A stretch of DNA of 64,000 nucleotides from JAGWBD01 sp965220615 (GCA_965220615.1 CBDCQL010000002.1:2232001-2296000), one strand, 5' to 3'. Positions 47,055 through 55,871 are shown, counted from the stretch's first letter. The notes: generated from the sequence alone by a model not told the origin. Translations and numbers: made by a program.

Positions 47055-48263
47055 ATGTCCCATCGCGAACCCAACTATGCCATGTTCCCCAGCGCGGAAT
47101 ATCTGGGCCGCGTCGAACGCGCGCGCGAACGGATGGACGCGCATAACATCGACGCGCTCATCGTCACCGCCAAGGAAAATGGCATCTACTTCTCCGGCAT
47201 CCGCACCATCGGCTGGAATTCCAAGCATCGCCCGCTGGGCATCATTGTCCCCCGCGACAACAGCAAGCCCGTCATCAGCGTCGTCGCCGAGAGCCTCTTC
47301 GACGTCGCCTACCAGTCCTCCTGGATCGAGGAGGTGCGCCCCTGGGGCGGCTGGCGCATCGCCGACGCCGCGTCCGACCCGCTGACGGCCATTTACGACG
47401 CCTGCGAGCAACTGGGGGTGGCCGACGGCACCATCGGCCTCGAGCTCGGCTACGGCCAGCGCATCGCCATGTCGCAAACGGACTTCGAAGACCTCACCGG
47501 GCGTTTCCCGAAGGCCAGTTTCGTCGACGTCGGCCCCCTGATGTGGGAACTGCGCATGATCAAGTCGGCGCGCGAGGTGGAGAAGCTGAGGAAAGCCGCC
47601 GACGCGACGACCCGCGCCTACGAAAAGGCCTTCGCCGAACTGCGCCCCGGCATGACCGAGCGCGAGCTGGGCAGCCTGCTGCTTTCCGAGATGGTGCTGC
47701 AGACCGGCGAGATGCCGGGCTTCATCATGGTGCGCTCCGGCATCGAGAAATACGGCATGGTCAACGTCGAGCCCTTCGAGCGCGCCATTCAGCCCGGCGA
47801 ACTGATCGTCGTCGACGCCGGCGCCAACTACCACTACTACTGGTCCGATTACATGCGCATGGCCTCCATGGGCGAGCCCAGCGCCGAGCAGCGCCGCTTC
47901 TTCGATGCCAACCTGGCCTCGCAGAAGGCCGGCGTCGCCGCCGTCAGGGCCGGCAACACCATGAACGACGTCTTCTCCGCCTGCTACGACGTGCTGATGG
48001 AACACGGCATGAAGGAGCACGTCCCCGGCCTGGAGCGCGTCGGCCACGGCCTCGGCCTCGACGTCCACGAGCCGCCCTCGATCGCCAAAGGCAGCGACAC
48101 CGTTATTGAGCCGGGCATGGTGCTCACCGTGGAGCCGATCTACTGGGACCGGCCGGACCACGTCATCGGCAACTTCGCGATCGAGGACATCCTCCTCGTC
48201 AACGACGACGGCTGCGAAATCCTCAGCGGCTTCCCCAAAGACCTCTACGTCGTGGACTGCTGA
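47055..48263 (+). CDS. M24 family metallopeptidase (Xaa-Pro/creatinase type), paralog 2
   Basis: A 402-residue member of the creatinase/prolidase family. Metal-ligand motifs are present: IVVDAGANYHYYWSDYMRM (two Asp), ERVGHGLGLDVHEPP (His), MVLTVEPIYWD (Glu) and FAIEDILLV (Glu). It is longer than paralogs 1 and 3 and different in its N-terminal domain (GIYFSGIRTIGWNSKHRPLG), nearer to the ectoine hydrolase/creatinase branch than to PepQ. GAGGAG lies 7 bp before the ATG. The stop overlaps the next M24 start (TGATG). Confidence 0.88.
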   Translation: MSHREPNYAMFPSAEYLGRVERARERMDAHNIDALIVTAKENGIYFSGIRTIGWNSKHRPLGIIVPRDNSKPVISVVAESLFDVAYQSSWIEEVRPWGGWRIADAASDPLTAIYDACEQLGVADGTIGLELGYGQRIAMSQTDFEDLTGRFPKASFVDVGPLMWELRMIKSAREVEKLRKAADATTRAYEKAFAELRPGMTERELGSLLLSEMVLQTGEMPGFIMVRSGIEKYGMVNVEPFERAIQPGELIVVDAGANYHYYWSDYMRMASMGEPSAEQRRFFDANLASQKAGVAAVRAGNTMNDVFSACYDVLMEHGMKEHVPGLERVGHGLGLDVHEPPSIAKGSDTVIEPGMVLTVEPIYWDRPDHVIGNFAIEDILLVNDDGCEILSGFPKDLYVVDC

Positions 48264-49366
48264 TGAACGACCATGCAGAGTTCGCAGACCGCGCCCGACG
48301 CGCCCAGGCCGCCATGGCCGCGGCGGATTGTGACTGGCTTTTCGTCTCCCATTCGACCGATCTGCTATACCTGATCGGCTTCACCAAGCGCCCCAGCGAA
48401 CGCCTGGCCCTCCTGCTCCTGCCGCGCGAGGGGCGCGCCACCATGGTCGTCCCCGGCTTCGAGGTGCAGATCTTCCAGCCCTACGCCAGCTACTTCGACG
48501 TGATCGGCTGGGAAGAGACCGAGGACCCGGTGGAGAAAGTCGCCGGGGTCGTCGGCGCCGGCGCCGGGCAGACCATCGCCATCGCCGATCAGTTGCACAC
48601 CGTCTTCACCCTGAGGCTGCAGGCCGCCCTGGCCGGCGCGCGCTACATGGAAGGCAACCGCATCCTGGCCGCCATCCGCATGATCAAGACCGCCGCCGAA
48701 ATCGACGCCCTGCGGGGTGCCGCCGCCCGGACCGAGGACGCCCTCGCTTCCCTCTTCGCCGAACCTGTCAGCGGCAAGACGGAGCGCGAAGTGCTGCGCT
48801 TCCTGCACAATGGCCTGACGGAACGTGGCCTTGAACTCAGCGGCGGGGGCATCGTCGGCGCGGGGCCGCACAGCGCCTCGCCACACCACAAGACGGGCGA
48901 GAAACGCCTGGCCGACGGCGACGCCCTGGTCATCGATTTTGGCGGCGGCTGGAATGGCTACCGTTCGGATTTGACCCGTAGCTTCCACGTCGGCGAGCCG
49001 CCGGAGGAGTTCCGCCGCATCTACCGGATCACGCAGGAGGCGCAGCAACTGGCCTTCGAGGCGACCCGGCCCGGGATAACCACGGAGCAGATTGATTCCG
49101 TCGCGCGCGATTACATCACGGCGCAGGGCTACGGGCCCGCCTTTATCCACCGCACCGGACACGGCGTCGGCATGGACGGCCACGAATACCCCTATCTGAT
49201 TCAGGGGGATACCACCCTTGTCGAGGAGGGGATGGTCTTCAGCATCGAGCCCGGCATCTATCTGGCGGGCAAGTATGGCGTGCGCATCGAGGACGTGGTG
49301 GCCGTGACGGCGGACGGCGCCGAACGGCTGAATCACTATCCGCGCGACCTGCAGATTGTGGACTGA
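48263..49366 (+). CDS. M24 family metallopeptidase (Xaa-Pro/creatinase type), paralog 3
   Basis: A 367-residue enzyme, overlapping the stop of paralog 2 (TGATG). Its N-terminal domain has STDLLYLIGFTKRPSERLALLLLP; catalytic residues are seen in LVIDFGGGWNGYRSDLTRSFH, HRTGHGVGMDGHEYPY, MVFSIEPGIYL and GVRIEDVVAV, so the site is complete. It is much closer to paralog 1 than to paralog 2. Two adjacent, diverged M24 enzymes suggest hydrolysis of two different amide or C-N bonds in the same route. Confidence 0.88.
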   Translation: MNDHAEFADRARRAQAAMAAADCDWLFVSHSTDLLYLIGFTKRPSERLALLLLPREGRATMVVPGFEVQIFQPYASYFDVIGWEETEDPVEKVAGVVGAGAGQTIAIADQLHTVFTLRLQAALAGARYMEGNRILAAIRMIKTAAEIDALRGAAARTEDALASLFAEPVSGKTEREVLRFLHNGLTERGLELSGGGIVGAGPHSASPHHKTGEKRLADGDALVIDFGGGWNGYRSDLTRSFHVGEPPEEFRRIYRITQEAQQLAFEATRPGITTEQIDSVARDYITAQGYGPAFIHRTGHGVGMDGHEYPYLIQGDTTLVEEGMVFSIEPGIYLAGKYGVRIEDVVAVTADGAERLNHYPRDLQIVD

Positions 49367-49378
49367 AGCGGACGGCGA

Positions 49379-50380
49379 CTAAGCCAGGCGCGGCATCACC
49401 TCGTCGGCGAAACGGCGAATGGCGTCTTCGGAGTCGCTGATGTCCGGTGCGTTGACGAGGATGCCGATTTCGTCGATTCCCTGCCCGATCGCCCGCTGCA
49501 GCTGGTCGGCGACCTCATCCGCAGTGCCGATGGCCATCAGGCGCCTGACCAGATCGTCGGAGACGAGCGGGGCAGCGCCTTCGCTGCCCCCTTCGCCGTA
49601 GACCGCCTTCAATTCATCGCGAAAACGGTCCCCCAGGCGCAGGGCCTCGAAGACGCCCGGCGGCGCCCCGGCCAGGACGTGGGCGGCCATGGGGCGCGAG
49701 TGATCGAGCCAGCGCGGCGCGTCTTCAGTGATGTGGCAGGTGATCCAGATCATGCGGCCGATTTCTTCGAGGTTGCGGCCGCTCCTTTCCGCCCCGATGG
49801 CCACCTGCCCCAGCGACCAGGCCAGCGCCTCTTCATCCAGCAAGGCGCCGATCACCGCGCAATCGGCCAGTTCGCCCGCCACCTGCAATACCAGCGGGCC
49901 GCGCGCCGCCAGATAGAGCGGTACGTCGGGGTGCGGCGCCATCTCCAGTTCGACGCCATCGGCGACGAAGCAGTCGCCGCGATGATTCAGGGTTTCACCG
50001 CGCAGCAGGCGACGACACAGGACCAGGGCCTCGCGGCAGTGGGCGGCCGCCCGCTCCTGCTCGCCCCCGAGCGGCAGGATCAGTTCGCGGCGGTTTCCCG
50101 CGCCATAGCCGAGGGCCACCCGACCGGGGCAATGGTCATCCAGCGTGGCGGCCGCGCGGGCGACCTGCACCGGATGGCGCGTGTAGGGGTTGGCGACGCC
50201 TATCACCAGTTCGATGCGCTCGGTCTGGCTGGCGACGACGGCCAGGGTCACGAAGGGGTCCGGGAAGAAGGTCTGGTCGGGGATCCAGGCCGCGTCGTAG
50301 CCGAGGCGTTCCCCCAGCTGCACGAGCCGCGTGAAGTTGGTGATCGGCGCTTTCGGCTTGGCGCCAAAGATGAATTTCAT
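49379..50380 (-). CDS. LLM class flavin-dependent oxidoreductase, paralog 2
   Basis: A 333-residue paralog of the protein at 44.7 kb, with matching motifs AAWIPDQTFFPDPF, IELVIGVANPYTRHPVQVAR and LGYGAGNRRELILPLG. The start MKFIFGAKPKAP is fixed by comparison with paralog 1 and by the permease stop 2 bp upstream (50383). It is the last gene of the minus-strand operon with the peptide-type importer, so an imported compound is probably its substrate or is processed to it. Confidence 0.85.
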   Translation of the reverse strand: MKFIFGAKPKAPITNFTRLVQLGERLGYDAAWIPDQTFFPDPFVTLAVVASQTERIELVIGVANPYTRHPVQVARAAATLDDHCPGRVALGYGAGNRRELILPLGGEQERAAAHCREALVLCRRLLRGETLNHRGDCFVADGVELEMAPHPDVPLYLAARGPLVLQVAGELADCAVIGALLDEEALAWSLGQVAIGAERSGRNLEEIGRMIWITCHITEDAPRWLDHSRPMAAHVLAGAPPGVFEALRLGDRFRDELKAVYGEGGSEGAAPLVSDDLVRRLMAIGTADEVADQLQRAIGQGIDEIGILVNAPDISDSEDAIRRFADEVMPRLA

Positions 50381-50382
50381 GG

Positions 50383-51330
50383 CTAGTCCGTCCCTCGCAG
50401 TCGCGGGTCCAGCGCGTCCCGCAGGCCGTCGCCGAGCAGGTTGATGCACATCACGGTGATGAATATCGCCAGGCCGGGGAAGACGGTCATCCACCATTCC
50501 CCCGAACGAATGTAATTTCGGCCCAGGCTGAGCATCGCACCCCATTCCGGGTGCGGAATCTGCGCGCCCAGCCCGAGAAAGCTCAACCCGGCGGCGATTT
50601 GAATCGCGCTGGCGACGCGCAGGGTGCCCACCACAATCACGGAGGAGACCACGTTCGGCAGAATATGCTGCCACATTATGTGCCAGTGCGAGGCCCCCAT
50701 CGCGCGCGAGCTTTCGACGTAAATCTTGTTTTTCTCCACCAGGGTATCGCCGCGCACCAGGCGCGCGAAGGCCGGCATGCTGGCGATGCTCACCGCCAGC
50801 ATCGCGTTCTGCAGCCCCGCTCCCAGGATCGTCACCACGACGATGGCCATCAGAATCGCCGGAAGCGTCAGCATGATGTCGAGAAAACGGCTGATGAGGT
50901 CATCGACCCCGCCGCCGAAATAGCCGGCCATCAGGCCCAGCACCAGACCGACGCTGATCGCCGCGCTGATGGAGACGACCCCCACGCTGATCGTCGTACG
51001 CCCGCCATGCAAGACGCGCGAATACACGTCGCGCCGCAAATCGTCCGTGCCCATCCAGTGTTGCGCGTTGGGCGGCACGAGCAGGTCGGCGCTGTCCTTG
51101 CTCTGCTCCAGCGGGTCAAAGGGGGAAATGGAATCCGCCAGCATCGTCAGCGCGATGATGATCAGCAAAATGGCGCCGCCCAGCAGGGCCGCCTTGTCCT
51201 GGCGCAACTGGCGACGGATGAAATACCACTGGTTCTGCGATTGCCCGGCGCCCGCGCCGTTTTCCGTCAGGCTCCGGACGGCCGTCGGTCCTGCGGAGGG
51301 CGGTCCCGCAGGCGGGTTGCGCTCAGGCAT
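50383..51330 (-). CDS. ABC transporter permease, DppC/OppC type (second importer)
   Basis: A 315-residue permease. After a cytoplasmic N-terminus it has a helix (GGAILLIIIALTMLADSISPF), the conserved HWMGTDDLRRDVYSRVLHGGR segment, and four to five more helices. The EAA loop is KIYVESSRAMGASHWHIMWQHI. The ATG at 51328-51330 overlaps the DppB stop by 8 bp. Unlike the first importer's DppC it has no large insertion. No ATPase genes lie in this operon. Confidence 0.9.
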   Translation of the reverse strand: MPERNPPAGPPSAGPTAVRSLTENGAGAGQSQNQWYFIRRQLRQDKAALLGGAILLIIIALTMLADSISPFDPLEQSKDSADLLVPPNAQHWMGTDDLRRDVYSRVLHGGRTTISVGVVSISAAISVGLVLGLMAGYFGGGVDDLISRFLDIMLTLPAILMAIVVVTILGAGLQNAMLAVSIASMPAFARLVRGDTLVEKNKIYVESSRAMGASHWHIMWQHILPNVVSSVIVVGTLRVASAIQIAAGLSFLGLGAQIPHPEWGAMLSLGRNYIRSGEWWMTVFPGLAIFITVMCINLLGDGLRDALDPRLRGTD

Positions 51331-52315
51331 AGCGGATGCGCGGGTCCACCGCCGTATACAGCATGTCCACGCCAAAGTTGATGAGCACAAAAATTGTCGC
51401 CGAGAAGAGCGTCACCCCCTGCACCAGCGGGAAATCGCGATTGATGATCGCCGTGACCACTTCGCGCCCCAGGCCGGGGAAGACGAACACCGTCTCCACG
51501 ATCACTGCGCCGCCCAGCAGATAACCGAATTGCAGACCGAGGATCGTCAACACGGGGATGAAGGCGTTGCGCAGCACGTGGGCCGTCAGCACCCAGGCTT
51601 CGCGCACCCCCTTGGCGCGCGCCGTGCGCACGTAGTCTTCCCCCAGTACGTTCAACATGCTGGAGCGGGTCAGGCGCGCGATGATCGCCACCGTCGGCGC
51701 CGCCAGCGTGATCGTGGGCAGAATCAGCGTGATCCAGCCACGATCGCCGACGAAGGGCCGAATCCAGCGCAACTCCACGCCGAAGACGTACATCAACATC
51801 AGACCGAGCCAGAACGGGGGGATCGACACGCCTACCAGCGCGCCCAGCATCGTCACGTAATCGTGGATCGTCTCGCGACGAATCGCGGCGATGATGCCCG
51901 CCAGAATCCCGACCGGCAGCGCCAGCAGCATAGCCGCCGCCGTCAACTTGAGGGTCGCGGGGAAGCGGTCCGCGATGATGTCGATCACCTGGGCGCGTTT
52001 GAAAATGGAGCGGCCGAAATCGCCGCGCAGGATGCCGCGGCGCGTGCCGTAGGAATCCGGGACTTCGTCGCCGTCGGTATCCACCCGCACGTAATCGTTG
52101 CCCAGTAGCCAGAAAAGGTATTGTTCCGGCAAGGGGCGGTCCAGCCCCAGGTTGCGGCGCATCTCCTCAATGGCGCCGGGGCCGGATTTCACCTCGTGCA
52201 GCATGATCGCCACCGGATCGCCCGGCACCAGGTGAATCATGGCGAAGATCAGCACGCTGACGCCCAGCAGGATCACGATGGAAGCCAGCAAGCGACGGAT
52301 GAGGTAGGCGGTCAC
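51323..52315 (-). CDS. ABC transporter permease, DppB/OppB type (second importer)
   Basis: A 330-residue permease with the characteristic start AYLIRRLLASIVILLGVSVLIFAMIHLVPGDP and the EAA loop EDYVRTARAKGVREAWVLTAHV. The start is GTG at 52313-52315 with AGGAG 9 bp upstream. Compared with the usual DppB it has a small extracytoplasmic insert (YVRVDTDGDEVPDSYG, about residues 75-90), which looks like a calcium-binding DxDxD loop. It follows the binding-protein gene after a 108-bp gap with a strong hairpin. Confidence 0.9.
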   Translation of the reverse strand: MTAYLIRRLLASIVILLGVSVLIFAMIHLVPGDPVAIMLHEVKSGPGAIEEMRRNLGLDRPLPEQYLFWLLGNDYVRVDTDGDEVPDSYGTRRGILRGDFGRSIFKRAQVIDIIADRFPATLKLTAAAMLLALPVGILAGIIAAIRRETIHDYVTMLGALVGVSIPPFWLGLMLMYVFGVELRWIRPFVGDRGWITLILPTITLAAPTVAIIARLTRSSMLNVLGEDYVRTARAKGVREAWVLTAHVLRNAFIPVLTILGLQFGYLLGGAVIVETVFVFPGLGREVVTAIINRDFPLVQGVTLFSATIFVLINFGVDMLYTAVDPRIRYA

Positions 52316-52360
52316 GCCACGGGGCTCCTGTTTGGCCCGGCGGGGAGGCGCAGAAACAGG

Positions 52361-52401
52361 CCTGACCCGAACGCCGCATGGGCGTTCGGGCCGGGCTCAG
52401 G
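52361..52401 (-). promoter_or_regulatory. Hairpin between binding protein and permease genes (second importer)
   Basis: CCCGAACGCC-GCATG-GGCGTTCGGG is a perfect 10-bp stem with a 5-nt loop, and CCTGA/TCAGG can add an outer stem across a 6-nt bulge. No T-run. It has the same position as the hairpins in the other two importer operons. Confidence 0.65.
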
Positions 52402-52423
52402 TCAGGGTGAAAGCGGGGCGCCT

Positions 52424-54025
52424 CTAGGCGTCAGAGAGCCAGGTGTCATAGAAGTCGAAGAAGCCCTGTGCGTTGGTGCGGAAGTTCTGCACGCGCGAGT
52501 TGACTACGAAGGCGTTCTCGATCACGTAGAAGGGGATGTAGGGCATCTGGTCCAGCATGATCTCCTGAATCCGGTGGTAGATCGCCGCCCGCGCCTCCAG
52601 GTCCAGCGTGCGTCGGCCCTCCTCGATCAGACCGTCCACCTCCGCGTTGTTGAAGCGCGCGGTATTCCAGGCGGCGTCAATCGACGACGAGTGCGCGATG
52701 ATGTTGAACACGTCCGGGTCCGTGGCGGGGAAGAGCATGCCGGAGAGTTCCCACTTGCCGGCGCGCATGTCGGCCAGGTAAGCGCCGATTTCTTCCGTCT
52801 CCACCGTGATTTCGATGCCCAGCTGCGTCAGGTCATTGACGACGATCTGGCCGTACTGGTCGAAGGGGAAGCCCGGGCTGATGCCGTAGGTGATGCTGAA
52901 GGCCTGGCCGTCCCTGTCGAGGATGCCATCGCCGTCGGCATCGCCCCAGCCGGCTTCCGCCAGCAGCGACGCCGCCATGTCCGGGTCGTAACCGGGCCAC
53001 TGGTCCATGCCCTCGTTCCAGTAGCCGAACAGGCCGGGGGTCAGGATGGCCTGCGGCACCGCGCCGATGCCACCGAAGACCTCGTTCAGGATGCGCTCGC
53101 GGTCCACCGCCCAGGCGACGGCGCGGCGGGTGGCCGCGTCATCGAAGGGGAAGAGTTCCGTATTCAGCACCAGGATACGAGGCACGCCGGTACGCGCCGC
53201 CGTGGGCACGTAGAAGTCCGGATCGTCCTGGAAGAAAGGCAACTGACTCGCCAGCGGGCTGTAAATGACGTCGACCTCGAAGGTCTCCACCAGCGCCATG
53301 CGCGTGCTGTCCTCGCCGACGTGCAGGGCGATCAGCTCATCGAGATACGCAGGGCCCTGATGATCGTAGTAGTCCGGCGCCCAGTTGTAGTCCTCGTTGC
53401 GCGCCATCACCACCTCTTCATCCGGCATGGTGCTGACGAAACGGAAGGGGCCGGTGCCCACGGGGTTGAGGCCATAATCCTCGCCATGCTCCGCCACGGC
53501 CGCCGGCGAAACGGGCGCGAGGCCGATCTGCGTCAGTGAATCGAGGTAGGGCGCGAAGGGCTCCTTGAGGGTCATCACGACAGTGTAGTCATCCGGCGTC
53601 TCGATGGTCTCCACCGGACCGACGATCGCGGCCGCCCAGGGAGAAGCCAGTTCGGGATCGCTGATGCGCTCGAAGGAGAAACGTACCGCCTCCGCGTTGA
53701 AGGGCGTGCCGTCATGGAAGGTGACGCCCTGACGCAGGTTCAGGGTGATGACCGTGCCATCGTCGCTGAAGGAGAAGGACTCCGCCAGCCCCGGCCCGAT
53801 TGCGCCGGTTGTCGGGTGTTTGCGCAGCAGCGGATCATAGATGAATTGCATGATGTTGCGGCCGAAGGTGTTGGTGTTGGCCGCCGGGTCCAGAACGCCC
53901 CATTCCGAGGAGAAGACCACCGACAGGGAGCCACCGGACATCGGTTCCTGCGCCCCGACCACCCCCACGAAAAGGAGCAACAGCAAGCTCAGCAACAACA
54001 CGAAACAAGTGCGACTTCTCATCAT
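52424..54025 (-). CDS. ABC transporter substrate-binding protein, family 5 (second importer)
   Basis: A 533-residue exported receptor of the SBP_bac_5 family. The signal peptide is RSRTCFVLLLSLLLLLFVGVVGA. The family signature is in VITLNLRQGVTFHDGTPFNAEAVRFSF, and RRAVAWAVDRERILNEVF lies in the second lobe. It is typical in length for DppA/OppA. GGAGG lies 4 bp before the first of two ATGs. It heads the operon binding protein, DppB, DppC, LLM flavoprotein, beside the catabolic island, so it likely captures the island's substrate. The ligand is not predictable. Confidence 0.9.
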   Translation of the reverse strand: MMRSRTCFVLLLSLLLLLFVGVVGAQEPMSGGSLSVVFSSEWGVLDPAANTNTFGRNIMQFIYDPLLRKHPTTGAIGPGLAESFSFSDDGTVITLNLRQGVTFHDGTPFNAEAVRFSFERISDPELASPWAAAIVGPVETIETPDDYTVVMTLKEPFAPYLDSLTQIGLAPVSPAAVAEHGEDYGLNPVGTGPFRFVSTMPDEEVVMARNEDYNWAPDYYDHQGPAYLDELIALHVGEDSTRMALVETFEVDVIYSPLASQLPFFQDDPDFYVPTAARTGVPRILVLNTELFPFDDAATRRAVAWAVDRERILNEVFGGIGAVPQAILTPGLFGYWNEGMDQWPGYDPDMAASLLAEAGWGDADGDGILDRDGQAFSITYGISPGFPFDQYGQIVVNDLTQLGIEITVETEEIGAYLADMRAGKWELSGMLFPATDPDVFNIIAHSSSIDAAWNTARFNNAEVDGLIEEGRRTLDLEARAAIYHRIQEIMLDQMPYIPFYVIENAFVVNSRVQNFRTNAQGFFDFYDTWLSDA

Positions 54026-54194
54026 CTTTCCTCCATAAGCCGTCTTTACGATGCTTCCCGCGAGGGATAACGCGCAGGATTGTAACGCAAGGCCACAATA
54101 CCGGCCACTTGCCTGGCAACCGGTCCGGCAGAAGACGCATGGCCCCCGCCAGCTGCGCCCGGCCTGCCGCAACCCTGCCCGGCGTCCGGCTGCG

Positions 54195-54203
54195 TGTTAC
54201 AAT
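54195..54203 (+). promoter_or_regulatory. Extended -10 promoter of the glycosyltransferase gene
   Basis: TGTTACAAT fits TGnTAnnnT. Transcription would start near 54210, next to the ATG of a nine-codon leader frame. Confidence 0.5.
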
Positions 54204-54210
54204 TCCAGGC

Positions 54211-54240
54211 ATGCAAGACCCCGTCACACAGCCCGCATGA
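54211..54240 (+). other. Possible leaderless nine-codon upstream frame
   Basis: ATG at 54211 opens a frame reading MQDPVTQPA, whose stop TGA (54238-54240) overlaps the start ATG (54237) of the glycosyltransferase. The ATG lies about 7 bp after the -10 box. No ribosome site precedes either ATG, so translation of the mini-frame may deliver ribosomes to the main start. Confidence 0.35.
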
Positions 54241-55445
54241 AACTGCTCGTCGTCCCGGCCTCGCTCGACCTGCGTCAGCCCTTCAGCGCGACGCCGGCCT
54301 GGTGGCAGTTGCTCAAGGCGCTGCACGAGGAGGGCGCCGATCTCATCGCCAGCCCCTGGCAGGGCCCGCCCATCGAGACGCTCTGGTGGCGCGCCGGGCA
54401 CAACCCGGCCAAATGGCAGGGCGACGCCTGGCTGGGAGCGCGCCGGCTCTGGCGCCACGTGGCCGGTACGCCGCCGCCGGTGCAACTGGACGAATACGAC
54501 GTGCCGCCCGCCGGCCTGATGCGCGAGGCCTGGTCCGAAAAGCTGCTGCGCTACGTCTCCCGCGCCACCATCGCGCCGCTGTGGTACGCACATCTGAAGA
54601 GCGTGCTGCGGGAGCAGCCGGACATCGACGCCCTGCTCTTTCTGACCCTGCCGCTTAACCAACTGACCGGCGTGCCACGCGAACTGTCGCGCGAGTTTGA
54701 CATCCCGATCTTTTTCTACGACGGCGACGTGCCCGCCAGCCTGCCGCAGATGGCCGGCTTCGCCACCGGCTTTCGCATCTACCAGGGCGCGCAGCCGGAA
54801 GAATTCACGGCCTTCATCTGCAACAGCCTGGCCGGGGCCGCCGAACTGCGCAAGCTGGGCGCGAAGGCGGCCTACACCGTCTACTACGGCGTCGACGAGA
54901 CGGTCTTCAGCCCGGCGCAGGTGCCGACGCAGGACATCGACTTCTTCTTCTACGGCCACGGCCGCGAGTACCGCTCGCTGTGGATCGACGACATGATCGC
55001 GCGGCCGGCGGCGGCCCTGCCCGAGGCGCGCTTCGCGGTGCGCGGTACCAACCTCGGCGAGCTCGGGCCCACGCAGTTGCTGCCCTATCTCAGCTTCAGC
55101 AAACTGCGCGAGTACGTGGGACGCAGCCGCATCAACCTCTGCATCACGCGCCGCGCGCACGCCAGCGTCTACGGCTCCTCCAGTTCGCGCCCCTTCGAAC
55201 TGGCCGGCATGGGCGCCTGCATCGTGGCCAGCCCCTACGAGGGCATCGAGTTGTGGTTCGAGCCGGAGCGGGAGATCATCGTCGTGCATTCGTACGAGGA
55301 GGCGCTGGAGCGCTATCGCTGGCTGCTGGAACACGACGGCGAGCGTCAGCGCATGGGCGAGGCGGCGCGGCGGCGCGTGCTCGCCGAGCACACCATGCGT
55401 CACCGCGCCCGTCAGCTATTGGGCATCATGCGCGGGCATATGTAG
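54237..55445 (+). CDS. Glycosyltransferase family 1-like protein (CgeB/Glyco_trans_1_2 type)
   Basis: A 402-residue protein with a GT-B-like organisation. The N-terminal domain contains KLLVVPASLDLRQPFS and a hydrophobic core (ALLFLTLPLNQLTG); the C-terminal domain has SYEEALERYRWLLEHDGERQRMGEAARRRVLAEHT, the usual end of Glyco_trans_1_2 proteins (CgeB, SpoU-independent maturases of this class). RPFELAGMGACIVASPYEG corresponds to the sugar-nucleotide binding segment with conserved Glu. There is no strong ribosome site; see the overlapping leader frame. Role in surface glycan synthesis is likely; substrate unknown. Confidence 0.75.
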   Translation: MKLLVVPASLDLRQPFSATPAWWQLLKALHEEGADLIASPWQGPPIETLWWRAGHNPAKWQGDAWLGARRLWRHVAGTPPPVQLDEYDVPPAGLMREAWSEKLLRYVSRATIAPLWYAHLKSVLREQPDIDALLFLTLPLNQLTGVPRELSREFDIPIFFYDGDVPASLPQMAGFATGFRIYQGAQPEEFTAFICNSLAGAAELRKLGAKAAYTVYYGVDETVFSPAQVPTQDIDFFFYGHGREYRSLWIDDMIARPAAALPEARFAVRGTNLGELGPTQLLPYLSFSKLREYVGRSRINLCITRRAHASVYGSSSSRPFELAGMGACIVASPYEGIELWFEPEREIIVVHSYEEALERYRWLLEHDGERQRMGEAARRRVLAEHTMRHRARQLLGIMRGHM

Positions 55446-55457
55446 CCCGTTCTTCCG

Positions 55458-55871
55458 CTACAGCGACCCGTCCCAGACGGTAAAGCGGGGACGTTCCGGA
55501 TTCACATAGTCATGCGCGATGAGCAAGACGCGGTCCTGTACCTGCCTGTATACGTAACGGAAACCGGCATCTCGGCGAATTTCGGAAAGGAGCACCGGGA
55601 CGACCTCTACACTCCTTGCCTCCGGGTCCTGAAACAGTCCGTTAATCAGACGGTGACCGCCGCGGGCACCGACGTGCGCTCTCCAGGTGACGATTTCGCA
55701 GGGAAAATAGTAGACTGTCCACAGCTTGCCGAAGCGCGGGCCCCGTGGATTCAGACTGGCTTCATGCAGAATGTCATTGACCTGCCGACGCAACCTTGAG
55801 CGCGGCGGCGCCAGTTCGTCAAGTTCACGCAGGAAGAGTTGATGCAGAAGGATGTCATACGCCGGCGCCAA
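55458..55871 (-). CDS. Hypothetical protein downstream of a Panacea-like gene, possible toxin
   Basis: A 137-residue protein. I choose the TTG at 55869-55871 because GAGGA lies 8 bp upstream inside the previous gene; the product begins MAPAYDILLHQLFLRELDEL. An ATG at 55910 is the alternative and overlaps the previous gene by 56 bp. The N-terminal half is charged and helical (PPRSRLRRQVNDILHEASLN), and the second half has GGHRLINGLFQDPEARSVEVVPVLLSE. I recognise no family with confidence; a RelE/ParE-like toxin is one idea. It overlaps the upstream stop by 17 bp, which is typical of antitoxin-toxin pairs. Confidence 0.5.
   Translation of the reverse strand: MAPAYDILLHQLFLRELDELAPPRSRLRRQVNDILHEASLNPRGPRFGKLWTVYYFPCEIVTWRAHVGARGGHRLINGLFQDPEARSVEVVPVLLSEIRRDAGFRYVYRQVQDRVLLIAHDYVNPERPRFTVWDGSL

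Noticed and set aside
52121..53539. 472-residue open frame on the plus strand across the second importer
   Set aside because: Antisense shadow of the receptor and permease genes.
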